From Nocardioides islandensis (lineage in GTDB: Bacteria > Actinomycetota > Actinomycetes > Propionibacteriales > Nocardioidaceae), in NCBI RefSeq assembly GCF_015352455.1, contig NZ_JADKPN010000009.1:1-64000 (forward strand): a DNA stretch of 64,000 nucleotides. Direction: 5' to 3'. Shown here piece by piece: positions 1 to 8,126 of this stretch (within the stretch, counting starts at the first letter, position 1; every line of letters begins with the position of its first letter). The position numbers and the translations under genes were made by a program. The notes below the pieces were generated by a model that worked only from the letters and a program-made list of their open reading frames with translations, did no database searches and was not told the origin of the DNA.

Positions 1-2
1 AC

Positions 3-104
3 CCGGCCTGGCTCCACTTCTACAATCACCACCGCGGACACACCTCGCTCAAGGGCAAGTCACCCATCGACCTCGTGCCCAACGTGCCCGGACAGAACAT
101 CTAG
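3..104 (+). CDS. IS481-like transposase, C-terminal end (5' end outside window)
   Basis: Only the last 33 codons are present, ending in TAG. The visible residues include WLHFYNHHRGHTSL followed by SPIDLVPNV, which is the usual C-terminus of IS481/IS3-type integrase-core (DDE) transposases: the end of the catalytic helix, then the conserved tail. The catalytic residues lie upstream of the window, so it cannot be judged whether the element is intact. The stop codon overlaps the stop of the convergent small membrane protein gene by three bases. Confidence 0.75.
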   Translation, partial: PAWLHFYNHHRGHTSLKGKSPIDLVPNVPGQNI

Positions 105-370
105 GGCTCCCAGCCCAGCCACGCACCACCCGCCGCGACGACGGCGAACAGCACCACGACCGCCACGACCGGCAGCACGAGCAGGCGCTTGGGGTGCCGC
201 GTCCACCAGCGGCACGCCGTCACGAACAGCACCAGCCAGACGAAGATCAGGACCGTCAGCGCCCACGTGGGCACGACCAACCCGGAGGCGGCGTACAGGA
301 AGAACGCCGCGGCCATCCCGACCATCCCGACGAACGGCCAGGGCGACGCCTTGGCCCGAGCGGCGCTCAC
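101..370 (-). CDS. Small membrane protein, 89 aa
   Basis: No function is recognised. From a GTG at 368-370 the protein has two or three hydrophobic segments (about residues 11-33, 36-52 and 62-85), with a basic loop (RWWTRHPKR) between the second and third, so it is probably an integral membrane protein. The start is chosen because its GTGA overlaps the stop of the upstream gene (367-570) by 4 bases, indicating translational coupling. A longer in-frame reading extends upstream but is only the shadow of that gene and of map. The stop overlaps the convergent transposase end. Confidence 0.6.
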   Translation of the reverse strand: MSAARAKASPWPFVGMVGMAAAFFLYAASGLVVPTWALTVLIFVWLVLFVTACRWWTRHPKRLLVLPVVAVVVLFAVVAAGGAWLGWEP

Positions 371-570
371 TCCTTGGCGTCGTTCCAGTTCGGGTCGTTG
401 TCCCATTCCTCGTTTCGCTCCGCGGCCTTGGTGAGGGCGCGCTCGGCCTCTTCCGAGGTGGCGTACGGGCCGAGCCGGTCGATCGGCGGGCAGATGTCCT
501 CGCCCGTCTCGACGCGGTGGTGCTTGACGCAGAACCAGAACTTGCCGGAGTCCGAGTCGCTCATGACCAC
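367..570 (-). CDS. Conserved hypothetical protein, 67 aa
   Basis: A small, acidic, soluble protein of unknown function with the visible motif [12 protein letters not shown] near the N-terminus, then [12 protein letters not shown] and a charged helix rich in Glu, Ala and Lys. The pattern is reminiscent of small actinobacterial SPOR-like proteins, but this is only an impression. GAGGAG lies 8 bases upstream of the GTG at 568-570, which favours that start over the ATG at 562-564 (14 bases away). It is divergent from map with only 17 bases between the starts, and its stop overlaps the start of the next gene. Confidence 0.6.
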   Translation of the reverse strand: MVMSDSDSGKFWFCVKHHRVETGEDICPPIDRLGPYATSEEAERALTKAAERNEEWDNDPNWNDAKE

Positions 571-587
571 AACTTAGACTCCTCTGC

Positions 588-1436
588 GTGACACCCGTGG
601 CTCCCGCTCTGGTCTCCCCGCGCCGCGCCGTGCCCGCGGACATCGAGCGGCCCGAGTACGTCGACCGGCCGCAGCCCGCGCGCTTCACCGGCTCCGAGGT
701 CAAGGACGCCGAGACCATCGAGAAGATGCGCATCGCCGGACGCCTCGCGGCCCAGGCCCGGGAGGTCGTGGGCGCCGCCGTGCAACCGGGCGTCACGACC
801 GACGAGCTGGACCGGATCGGACACGAGTTCCTGGTCGACCACGGCGCCTACCCCTCGACGCTCGGCTACAAGGGCTTCCCCAAGTCGCTGTGCTCGAGCG
901 TCAACGAGGTCATCTGCCACGGCATCCCCGACTCGCGCGTCGTCGAGGACGGCGACATCGTCAACATCGACATCACGGCGTACATCCACGGCGTGCACGG
1001 CGACACCAACGCCACCTTCCTCGCCGGCGACGTCGACGAGGAGACGCGACAGCTGGTCGAGCGCACCCACGAGGCCCTGATGCGCGGCATCGCCGCGGTG
1101 AAGCCCGGGCGCCGGCTCAACGTCGTCGGTCGGGTGATCGAGTCGTACGCCAAGCGGTTCGGGTACGGCGTCGTCCGCGACTTCACCGGGCACGGCATCG
1201 GCACGTCGTTCCACTCCGGCCTGATCGTGCCGCACTACGACACCCCGCTCTACGACGACGAGATCCAGGCCGGCATGACCTTCACGATCGAGCCGATGCT
1301 CAACCTCGGCACCCACGAGTGGGTGATGTGGGACGACGGCTGGACCGTGGTCACCCGCGACGGACGCCGCAGCGCGCAGTTCGAGCACACCCTGCTGGTG
1401 ACGCCGACCGGCGCCGAGATCCTGACCAACCCGTAG
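588..1436 (+). CDS. map: Methionine aminopeptidase, type I
   Basis: Removes the initiator methionine from nascent proteins in the cytoplasm, using a dinuclear metal centre. The protein is 282 aa from a GTG start. The N-terminal extension (about 40 residues, with PEYVDRP and the [16 protein letters not shown] junction) is typical of actinobacterial type Ic enzymes. Metal-ligand and substrate motifs are visible: [17 protein letters not shown] (two Asp), [12 protein letters not shown] (His and the YHG-equivalent region), FTIEPML (Glu) and QFEHTLLV (Glu). The length matches the roughly 285-aa family members. It is divergent from the small gene at 367-570, with 17 bases between the start codons. 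Confidence 0.95.
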   Translation: MTPVAPALVSPRRAVPADIERPEYVDRPQPARFTGSEVKDAETIEKMRIAGRLAAQAREVVGAAVQPGVTTDELDRIGHEFLVDHGAYPSTLGYKGFPKSLCSSVNEVICHGIPDSRVVEDGDIVNIDITAYIHGVHGDTNATFLAGDVDEETRQLVERTHEALMRGIAAVKPGRRLNVVGRVIESYAKRFGYGVVRDFTGHGIGTSFHSGLIVPHYDTPLYDDEIQAGMTFTIEPMLNLGTHEWVMWDDGWTVVTRDGRRSAQFEHTLLVTPTGAEILTNP

Positions 1437-1438
1437 GT

Positions 1439-1810
1439 CTAGGGCGCAGGAGCGACGTACACGGCCAGCGCCTTCTTGGTGACCGTACGGCGCCCCACGA
1501 CGGGCTGGTGGTACCGCACGGCGACGTCGAGGTCGGGCTGCCAGGCGTCGCAGGCGGTGTACCAGCGGTAGCGCTGCTTGCCCTTGCCGGCGGTGTCGGC
1601 GAAGGGCGCCTGGTCGTGGACCGCCTTCTGGAGCTTGGCGATGCTCATGCCGGCGGCGATGGTCTTGTACTCGCCCGACCCGACACACGTCCCGTCGTCG
1701 GCCGCCCCGGCCGGAGCCAGACCCGACACCGGGCCCGCTACCGGGCACAGCAGACCGGCCAGCAGGAGGGCTGCCGGCCACGTGCGCGAGGTGCGGGAGA
1801 GGGTCATCAT
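1439..1810 (-). CDS. Secreted small protein, possibly BLIP/SmpA-like
   Basis: A 123-aa protein with a Sec signal peptide: basic SRTSRTW, then a hydrophobic stretch LLLAGLL, and a likely cleavage near AGAADDG. The mature part is about 85 residues with two Cys (GTCVGSG and YTACDAW). It contains YKTIAAGMSIAKLQKAV, which resembles the opening of BLIP/SmpA-fold repeats (strand, GMS/GMT turn, helix), then a strand-rich tail. This fold assignment is an inference from pattern only. A duplicated GGAGG stands directly upstream of ATGATG at 1805-1810. The gene converges on map (2 bases between stops) and is divergent from the M4 protease, so it could be an inhibitor or partner of it, but nothing proves that. 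Confidence 0.6.
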   Translation of the reverse strand: MMTLSRTSRTWPAALLLAGLLCPVAGPVSGLAPAGAADDGTCVGSGEYKTIAAGMSIAKLQKAVHDQAPFADTAGKGKQRYRWYTACDAWQPDLDVAVRYHQPVVGRRTVTKKALAVYVAPAP

Positions 1811-1921
1811 TCCTCCGCCTCCGACGGTAGCTCCGCCCTTCGGCCCACCGGTATGACACGCGCGGGTCATCCGGGCCTGGCCCGGACGGGCTAGGTGCGG
1901 CCGGGGTTCCCGCTCGACTGC

Positions 1922-1950
1922 CTCATGTTCATGCAATGCACAAACATGAG
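1922..1950. promoter_or_regulatory. Inverted repeat, candidate operator
   Basis: CTCATGTT (1922-1929) and AACATGAG (1943-1950) form a perfect 8-bp inverted repeat around a 13-base spacer. It lies in the 286-bp region between the divergent secreted protein and the M4 protease gene. The arms are AT-richer than the surroundings, as expected for a transcription-factor site. No regulator is identified. Confidence 0.4.
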
Positions 1951-1979
1951 TTTCGCCGCCCGTTGACCGGCCCCCGCCG

Positions 1980-1999
1980 CGTTGCGAGTCTGCGCAACG
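1980..1999. promoter_or_regulatory. Second inverted repeat upstream of M4 protease
   Basis: CGTTGCG and CGCAACG form a perfect 7-bp inverted repeat with a 6-base spacer, about 100 bp before the protease start. It could be a second operator or a small mRNA hairpin. Only the symmetry supports this. Confidence 0.3.
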
Positions 2000-2096
2000 G
2001 CCCTGGGACACCCGTCCTCGAGCCTCGGGCGGCGGGGCCATCCCCGAGCCGCCCTCTCACCCGGGTCCCGATCGGACCCCGGACACAGGAGAAGGT

Positions 2097-4400
2097 ATGT
2101 CCCAATCACGACGGGCGAGACGCCTCGGGGGCCTCACAGCCGCCGTTCTCGCGGGAGCACTGCTCACCGTTGCTCCGCTCGGCCTCCAGGCGAACGCCTT
2201 GGCCGGCGGCACCGGCGCCGGCACCGGCGGCGGCCGCATGGATCCGCAGGCGATGGCCCGCAAGGCCGCGTCCTCACTGATCGCCCAGCGCCTGCCCGCA
2301 CTCAAGATCGGGCGGCACGACGGCTTCGTCGCCAAGCCCGTGCTGCGGTCCGCGGGCCTCAGCTACGTGGCCTACGACCGCACGTACCGCGGCCTGCCGG
2401 TCATCGGCGGCGACTTCGTGGTCGTCACCGACGCGGCCGGCCACGTGCTGAACACGTCCGTCGCGCAGACCAGCAAGACCCGCGTGAGCTCCATCACCCC
2501 CACCGTGGGCCGGGACCGCGCCGTGGCCGTCGCCCGGCAGCAGGTCTCGAAGGCCTCCGCCGCCGAGGCACCTCGCCTGGTCGTCTTCCAGGGCACGACC
2601 TCGCACCTGGCCTGGGAGACGTCCGTCCGCGGCCGCGACCACGGCCACCCGTCGTACCAGTCGGTATACGTCGACGCGCGCACCGGCAAGTACCTCGCCA
2701 GCAAGGAGCACGTGCTCGCCGGCACCGGAAACACGGCGTACGCCGGCACCGTCAGCTTCCCGACGACCCTCTCGGGCAGCACCTACTCCATGAAGAACTC
2801 CAGCGCGCCCACCCTGGTCTGCCAGGACGCCGCCACCAACACGACCTTCTCCGGCACCGACGACGTCTGGGGCAACGGTGTCGCGACCAGCCGTGAGACC
2901 GGCTGCGCCGACGCGTTCTACGCCGCCGATCAGGAGCGCCTGATGCTCTCCTCGTGGCTCGGCCGCAACGGCATGAACGGCTCGGGCGGCTGGGTGCCGA
3001 TCCGCGTCGGCCTCAACGACGTCAACGCCTACTACGACGGCACCCAGGTGCAGGTCGGCCACACCCAGACCGGCGGCAAGTGGATCGGCTCGATCGACGT
3101 CGTGGCCCACGAGTTCGGCCACGGCATCGACGACACCACCCCGGGCGGCATCTCCGGCGGCGGCACCCAGGAGTTCGTGGCCGACACCTTCGGCGCGGCC
3201 ACCGAGGCCTTCGCGAACAACCCGAACGACCCCGCCGACTACACCGTCGGCGAGGAGGTCAACCTCGTCGGCTCCGGCCCGATCCGCTACATGTACAACC
3301 CGTCGCTGGCCGGTGACGCCAACTGCTACAGCTCCTCGACCCCCAACGACGAGGTGCACTCGGCGGCCGGCCCCGGCAACCACTGGTTCTACCTGCTGGC
3401 CGAGGGCACCAACCCGACCAACGGGCAGCCGACGAGCCCCACGTGCAACAGCACAACGCTCACCGGCGTGGGCATCCAGAACGCGCAGAAGATCATGTAC
3501 AACGCGATGCTGATGAAGACGTCGACGTCGTCGTACCTGAAGTACCGCACCTGGACGCTGACCTCGGCGAAGAACCTGGACGCCACCTGCGGCCTGTACA
3601 ACAAGGTGAAGGCTGCCTGGAATGCCGTCTCCGTGCCGGCGCAGACCGCCGACCCGACGTGTGGCTCCACCGGCGGCGTGACCGTCACCAACCCGGGCAG
3701 CAAGTCCGGCACGGTCGGCACCGCGATCACGTCGTTCACGCTGTCGGCCTCCGGCGGCACGTCGCCGTACACCTGGTCGGCCACCGGTCTGCCTCCGGGC
3801 ATCACCATCGGCTCGACCACCGGCACGGTCTCGGGTACGCCGACCACCGCCGGTACCTACAACGTCACGGCCACCGCCACCGGTAGCGGCGGCAGCGGCA
3901 GCGGCTCCACCTCGTTCACCTTCACTATCGGTGGCACGGGCGGCGGCTGCTCCGGCCAGAAGCTCGGCAACCCCGGCTTCGAGACCGGCACCGCGGCGCC
4001 GTGGACCTCCTCCGCGGGCGTCATCGACAACACCGCCTCGCAACCGGCGCGCTCCGGCTCGTGGAAGGCGTGGCTGGACGGCTATGGCACGACCCACACC
4101 GACACGCTCAGCCAGAGCGTGACGATCCCGTCGGGCTGCGGCGCGACGCTGTCCTTCTACCTTCACATCGACTCCGCGGAGACCACGACCACGACGCAGT
4201 ACGACAAGCTGACCGTCAAGATCGGGTCCACCACGCTGGCGACGTACAGCAACCTCAACAAGGCCTCGGGCTACACGCTGCGCTCGTTCAACGTCTCGTC
4301 CTTCGCGGGCCAGACGGTGACGGTCTCGTTCTCCGGCACCGAGGACTCCTCGCTCCAGACGTCGTTCGTCATCGACGACACGGCCCTGAACCTGAGCTGA
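2097..4400 (+). CDS. Secreted M4-family (thermolysin-like) metalloprotease
   Basis: A 767-aa exported endopeptidase. A signal peptide (about residues 1-37, SRRARRLGG then a hydrophobic run) precedes an FTP-type inhibitory propeptide (YRGLPVIGGDFVVV). The catalytic domain follows: VAHEFGHGID is the HExxH zinc motif, and QEFVADTFG about 26 residues later supplies the third zinc ligand Glu. After the catalytic domain comes an Ig-like He_PIG domain (GTSPYTWSATGLPPG and VSGTPTTAGTYNV), then a beta-sandwich C-terminal domain beginning NPGFETG, probably for substrate binding. GGAGAAGG lies just before the ATG. Two inverted repeats upstream may control it and a strong hairpin follows at 4421-4460. 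The extra domains make it longer than thermolysin itself, as is usual in actinobacteria. Confidence 0.92.
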   Translation: MSQSRRARRLGGLTAAVLAGALLTVAPLGLQANALAGGTGAGTGGGRMDPQAMARKAASSLIAQRLPALKIGRHDGFVAKPVLRSAGLSYVAYDRTYRGLPVIGGDFVVVTDAAGHVLNTSVAQTSKTRVSSITPTVGRDRAVAVARQQVSKASAAEAPRLVVFQGTTSHLAWETSVRGRDHGHPSYQSVYVDARTGKYLASKEHVLAGTGNTAYAGTVSFPTTLSGSTYSMKNSSAPTLVCQDAATNTTFSGTDDVWGNGVATSRETGCADAFYAADQERLMLSSWLGRNGMNGSGGWVPIRVGLNDVNAYYDGTQVQVGHTQTGGKWIGSIDVVAHEFGHGIDDTTPGGISGGGTQEFVADTFGAATEAFANNPNDPADYTVGEEVNLVGSGPIRYMYNPSLAGDANCYSSSTPNDEVHSAAGPGNHWFYLLAEGTNPTNGQPTSPTCNSTTLTGVGIQNAQKIMYNAMLMKTSTSSYLKYRTWTLTSAKNLDATCGLYNKVKAAWNAVSVPAQTADPTCGSTGGVTVTNPGSKSGTVGTAITSFTLSASGGTSPYTWSATGLPPGITIGSTTGTVSGTPTTAGTYNVTATATGSGGSGSGSTSFTFTIGGTGGGCSGQKLGNPGFETGTAAPWTSSAGVIDNTASQPARSGSWKAWLDGYGTTHTDTLSQSVTIPSGCGATLSFYLHIDSAETTTTTQYDKLTVKIGSTTLATYSNLNKASGYTLRSFNVSSFAGQTVTVSFSGTEDSSLQTSFVIDDTALNLS

Positions 4401-4420
4401 GTCCGCTCGTCCACTGACGG

Positions 4421-4460
4421 CGCCGGGCCGACCACCTCTCGGGGGGTGGGCGGCCCGGCG
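4421..4460 (+). terminator. Strong hairpin terminator after the M4 protease
   Basis: CGCCGGGCCG (4421-4430) pairs perfectly with CGGCCCGGCG (4451-4460), and the 20-base loop contains a further CCACC/GGTGG pairing. It starts 20 bases after the protease stop and ends 19 bases before rnpB. There is no T-run, as is common in high-GC actinobacteria. Confidence 0.75.
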
Positions 4461-4479
4461 TCTCGTCTATCCTCGTCGT

Positions 4480-4883
4480 GCGGAGGAGCTGGCCGGGCGA
4501 CCGCGGCGTACGTCTTCGGAGATCTCTCCGGGGCGGGCGTCGAGGAAGGTCCGGGCTCCGTAGGGCAGGGCGGTGGGCAACACCCACCCGGGGTGACCCG
4601 CGGGACAGTGCCACAGAAAACAGACCGCCGCCATCGGCGCAGCTGATGGAGGTAAGGGTGAAATGGTGGTGCAAGAGACCACCAGCGACCGGGGCGACCC
4701 GGTCGGCTCGGCAAACCCCGCCCGGAGCAAGGTCGAACAGCGTGCGTCCGAGGGCGGCCCGCCCGAGCACGCGGGTAGACCGCACGAGTCCGCCGGCAAC
4801 GGCGGGCCTAGATGGATGGTCGCCCCCCGACCGGTCGCAAGACCGCCGGGGACAGAACCCGGCCTACAGGCCAGCTCCTCCGC
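4480..4883 (+). ncRNA. rnpB: RNase P RNA (class A)
   Basis: Catalytic RNA that matures the 5' ends of tRNAs. The P1 helix is a perfect 15-bp pairing of GCGGAGGAGCTGGCC (4480-4494) with GGCCAGCTCCTCCGC (4869-4883). Universally conserved core segments are present in order: GAGGAAGGTCCGGGCTCC, GGGTGACCCGCGGGACAGTG followed by CCACAGAAAACAGACCGCC, a GGTAAGGGTGAAA segment, CGGCAAACCCCGCCCGGAGC, a GGTAGACCGCACGAG-like segment, and GACAGAACCCGGCCTACAGG near the end. The 404-nt length is normal for actinobacteria. The promoter probably lies in or before the short gap after the M4 terminator. Its 3' end is the target of the integrative elements that follow, and the insertion leaves the RNA intact. Confidence 0.95.
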
Positions 4884-4941
4884 TTCAAGCCGCTGACCTG
4901 CGGAAACGCGATCAGAACACGGCTGTAGTCCCCACCTGGTC
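4858..4941. repeat. att site at the rnpB 3' end and left arm of element 1
   Basis: The last 26 bases of rnpB and the following ~55 bases recur nearly unchanged at 27502-27585, offset 22,644. The first 31 bases are identical in the two copies; scattered mismatches follow. The block ends in a GTCCCCA repeat (TAGTCCCCACCTGGTCCCCA), matching the arm-type repeats seen at the other element ends. This is the left junction, or attL, of element 1. The exact crossover cannot be placed within the identical core. Confidence 0.8.
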
Positions 4942-5021
4942 CCCAAAATTCGGAGTACATGACACGTGCGCGGTCCGCCAAGGTCGCCTAGGTCAAACAC
5001 AACTTCGTGGACGTGAGGGGC

Positions 5022-8003
5022 CTACGTCGTAGGGTCGGGGTCCTGCTCCCAGGCGACGCTGGTCCGTACGGCCAGAACCCAGTCCCTGAGCAAGGCAGCG
5101 GCTTGCGGGTCTTGGAATCGAAGGTCAAGGAGGAAACCCTCCAAGAGCTTGGCGGCTTCCGGATCGTCGAGGGCAATAAGGATGGGCCCGCGAAGGTCTA
5201 GCTCGAAGTGCGCGTCCGCCAACTCCGGGTGTGAGGACTGTGCTGATGTCCCCGCAAACGCCTCCCACTCTTCAACGGCGTGGAGCCCTGCTACAGACGC
5301 CAGGCCTAGCAGATAGGCGCCCTCCACCGCCGCGGCCGCCGCTGCGCCGCCCACGGCTCCAGCCGCCTGCACCTGTGAAGCGCTTTCGCGGACGCCTTGC
5401 CACCACACGAGTGGATTGGGTGCGTCCTGACGTCCGGTTACACCCGCGGACTTGACTGAAGCGAGCATCCTGACGTCATCAGACGCGGATAGTTCCCCGG
5501 CGGTATCCGGGATCATGGTTTGAAGGTGTTCGGCAATGAGCCGAGTCCCCGGGTCGCCGCCAAGTGCCTTTCGAAGAGCAGCCGCCACCATCGACCGCGC
5601 CTCTTGTGATGCGCCCGCGGCGCGAAGAAGCAGACGAGTCGTTGCTCTCGCATCCTTGGGCGCCGGGCCGTCGAAGATCTCCAGTGCATTCGCAAGCAAC
5701 GGCTTGCGCACTCGCGGATGCTTCCTCGCACCGCCATCGACGGCGAGATCTAGGGCGAGTCCGGGACCCACTGGAGACACCCTCCCGAGGCGCCACGAGG
5801 CATCGTCATCAATCGCTTTCACGATCTCCACGATCTGATCGCGCCGATGGGGCTGGGTTTCGGCGAAGACTCGTCCAGCTGCAAAGATCCACGGGACGCG
5901 CCAGTGAGGGTGGGCCGCGAGTTGCCGAAGCCTCGCTTCTACCCTGTCGTCGGGGCCTGTCGTCAGATGACGCCCGGCCATGAGTTCCTGAAGAGCCCGA
6001 ACATCAAATCCAACGCCTTCGTTGTGGGCGCGGATGAGGAGCAGCCGCTGTAGGCAGGCCTTTCGGATGTCCTCTACTAGGTCGGCGTCAGCGCCGTCGG
6101 GATCGTGACCGTCATCGACGAGCACAGCCGCAATGACGTCCCGCAACTCCTCGCTAGACATCGTGGCTGTCGCATGGTCAGACAGCTGCGCGCGCACGTG
6201 GAGTTCGTAGCCCACCCTCTCGTGAAGAATCGTGATGTTAGGCAAGTGAGCGTCAAGGATCTCCTTGAGGGATCCCGGCTTGACACGCTCGCGTTTGGAC
6301 ACGGTGTCGTAGTAGCCCCAAAACAAGGCGAATCGATCGGGGGGAAGGGGGCCGGCTGCCTCGATGATGATGGTGAGAATCAGCACCTGCAACGGGGTCA
6401 CCATGAGTTCGCGCGTGTTCTCGGAGGCAGCCGCTCTCTCAAGTCCTCGATCAACGCGAGGGACGGCTTCGTGGTCCTTCCCCAGGCGGACGCGCGCCAC
6501 GTTCTTGCCGTATGCAAGCGCCTGATCGATCGGAAGCGGTGCTAGATCGACCCGTTCGAACAGGGTAGGAGCAATGTCCTCCGTGTAGCCGACGGGTCGG
6601 GTCGTGAGAACGACGAACAGGTCAAGGTTGTTCGCGTCTGCATCTTCGACGAGCTCCAGGACTCGATCGATGATCGATCGTCGCGTCCGGGGCTCAGTCA
6701 CCTCGTCCAGACCATCCAGCACCAAGAACCACGGCCAGCGGCGCATCCAGGTGTCCATGTGCGCCGCGTTTACAGTGCGTACGGTCCTCCGCGAAATCAC
6801 ATCCGCTATGTATCGAAGCAGGGTGCGCTCGGATTGCCCCTCATCTTCAGCGAAAGCAGCCAGATCGATACGCATGGGCCACCGTCGGTGATGCGGCAGG
6901 CCATGAAGACCCAACTCCTTCAGCCGGGCTTCAATGCCTTCGGACGCTGCTGTCGCAAGTTCGCCCAAGTCGGATGCACCGTTCAGCAGCGATGCTCGGT
7001 AAGCCTGTGCCAACAGCTTTGACATCGTTGTCTTGCCGTTGCCCATGGGCCCCGCCACAACCAAGTGCCTTGGACCTTCATGCAGCGTCGTGCGTGGGCG
7101 CAGCACACGCTCGCCCCGGTTCAAGACGTACCGCACGAGCGTTTCCTGCTCGCCGCTCGAGGTGAGTATCGGAAGATCCACCGCGACCAGATCTATTGGC
7201 AGCAGCGAGCCTGCAGGGCCACCCGCCTCATCGAAGGTGATGCCGCGCTCAGCTGCGAGCGTGGTTCTGGCGTGACGAAACAGGGTCTCCGCTAGGTCGT
7301 TCTCATCTACGAAGCCGACCAGCTGAGCTAGAGACGCGAAGACGTCGCCTGTGGTGAGGAGCGCGTTGAAGGCCCTTCGAACCGAATCATGGACTGAAAC
7401 CAGTGTGTCGACTTGATTCCCATCAAGCACGCAGATGTTTCTTATCCGTTTCAATCGCGACAATTGCCTGAGCCGTTCTGTTCCACGCCCTACGTCGCGA
7501 CTGCTGTCTTCTAGATTGGCTCGATAGCCGGCCAGACTTTTCTCAATCAGCGCCAAGCCGCCCCGACCGGGGTCTGGCGACAGCGGAACGTTCGTGACAA
7601 AAACCAGGTGGTCCGGAGTGCGGCTACGGTCTGGCTTCGGGGCCGTCCAATCGTCGAGTTCCGCTCGGATTTGTCCCCACAACCATGTTGCGTTGTCAAT
7701 CGGTCTCGCAGCTAGCGGTGCGTGGTGCTTGACCTGAAAGACTGTGTAGCCCGCCCATACCTCTGCGCCACCAAGAGGAATGGACGGGCTGGGACCTTGT
7801 GGGAACGGAGCGCCGCGGCCGTCGTCGCGCGATCGCCCCGACCAGTCCAACTTGCCGTGATAGATCATGTCCCTGCCGCCATCGCGACCCGCTCCCAACG
7901 GCGTGAGCCGAGCGCCGAACTCGGCAACCATCAGGGCGGCGGCAAGGTCTTGGAAGCCGTGTGGTCCGAGAGATTGCAAAGCATGCTGCACCCCGGCATC
8001 CAA
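5022..8003 (-). CDS. Nuclease-NACHT STAND ATPase, probable anti-phage protein
   Basis: A 993-aa multidomain protein. Residues about 12-140 form an Mrr-like PD-(D/E)xK nuclease domain: GFQDLAAAL, then GRDGGRD (Asp 41-45), then FQVKHH (Gln90-Lys92), and a strand HLVFVTNVP. A STAND/NACHT ATPase follows: Walker A GPMGNGKTT (318-326), Walker B FLVLDGLDE (426-434) and a LTTRP sensor strand. The rest is mostly helical, without obvious LRR, TPR or WD repeats, and presumably senses the trigger. This nuclease-NTPase layout is known from Avs and bacterial NACHT defence proteins, where sensing activates DNA cleavage. The start is uncertain: TTG at 8001-8003, or GTG at 7989-7991. It lies next to the left att site, a usual place for accessory cargo, and stands alone. 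It looks less GC-rich than its neighbours, consistent with transfer. Confidence 0.8.
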   Translation of the reverse strand: MDAGVQHALQSLGPHGFQDLAAALMVAEFGARLTPLGAGRDGGRDMIYHGKLDWSGRSRDDGRGAPFPQGPSPSIPLGGAEVWAGYTVFQVKHHAPLAARPIDNATWLWGQIRAELDDWTAPKPDRSRTPDHLVFVTNVPLSPDPGRGGLALIEKSLAGYRANLEDSSRDVGRGTERLRQLSRLKRIRNICVLDGNQVDTLVSVHDSVRRAFNALLTTGDVFASLAQLVGFVDENDLAETLFRHARTTLAAERGITFDEAGGPAGSLLPIDLVAVDLPILTSSGEQETLVRYVLNRGERVLRPRTTLHEGPRHLVVAGPMGNGKTTMSKLLAQAYRASLLNGASDLGELATAASEGIEARLKELGLHGLPHHRRWPMRIDLAAFAEDEGQSERTLLRYIADVISRRTVRTVNAAHMDTWMRRWPWFLVLDGLDEVTEPRTRRSIIDRVLELVEDADANNLDLFVVLTTRPVGYTEDIAPTLFERVDLAPLPIDQALAYGKNVARVRLGKDHEAVPRVDRGLERAAASENTRELMVTPLQVLILTIIIEAAGPLPPDRFALFWGYYDTVSKRERVKPGSLKEILDAHLPNITILHERVGYELHVRAQLSDHATATMSSEELRDVIAAVLVDDGHDPDGADADLVEDIRKACLQRLLLIRAHNEGVGFDVRALQELMAGRHLTTGPDDRVEARLRQLAAHPHWRVPWIFAAGRVFAETQPHRRDQIVEIVKAIDDDASWRLGRVSPVGPGLALDLAVDGGARKHPRVRKPLLANALEIFDGPAPKDARATTRLLLRAAGASQEARSMVAAALRKALGGDPGTRLIAEHLQTMIPDTAGELSASDDVRMLASVKSAGVTGRQDAPNPLVWWQGVRESASQVQAAGAVGGAAAAAAVEGAYLLGLASVAGLHAVEEWEAFAGTSAQSSHPELADAHFELDLRGPILIALDDPEAAKLLEGFLLDLRFQDPQAAALLRDWVLAVRTSVAWEQDPDPTT

Positions 8004-8126
8004 TCAGAGGATCAGACGCTTGCTGGGTTTCAACTCCAGTGAGGCCGGTCGTAGCGTTGCATGCCAACGCGTTCAGCATTTGGGGCATGCCATCGCAGTG
8101 CCAGGCCTGCCGCCACACCAGATGAT

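Noticed and set aside
101..796. A 231-residue minus-strand reading spanning the first two small genes and part of map
   Set aside because: Its N-terminal two thirds is the antisense of map and an out-of-frame copy of the 67-aa gene. Only the C-terminal 89 residues look like a real protein, with a coupled GTG start.
2274..4166. A 630-residue minus-strand reading opposite the M4 protease
   Set aside because: Composition is Ala/Gly/Val/Arg-rich without any motif, whereas the plus strand has the full M4 signature.
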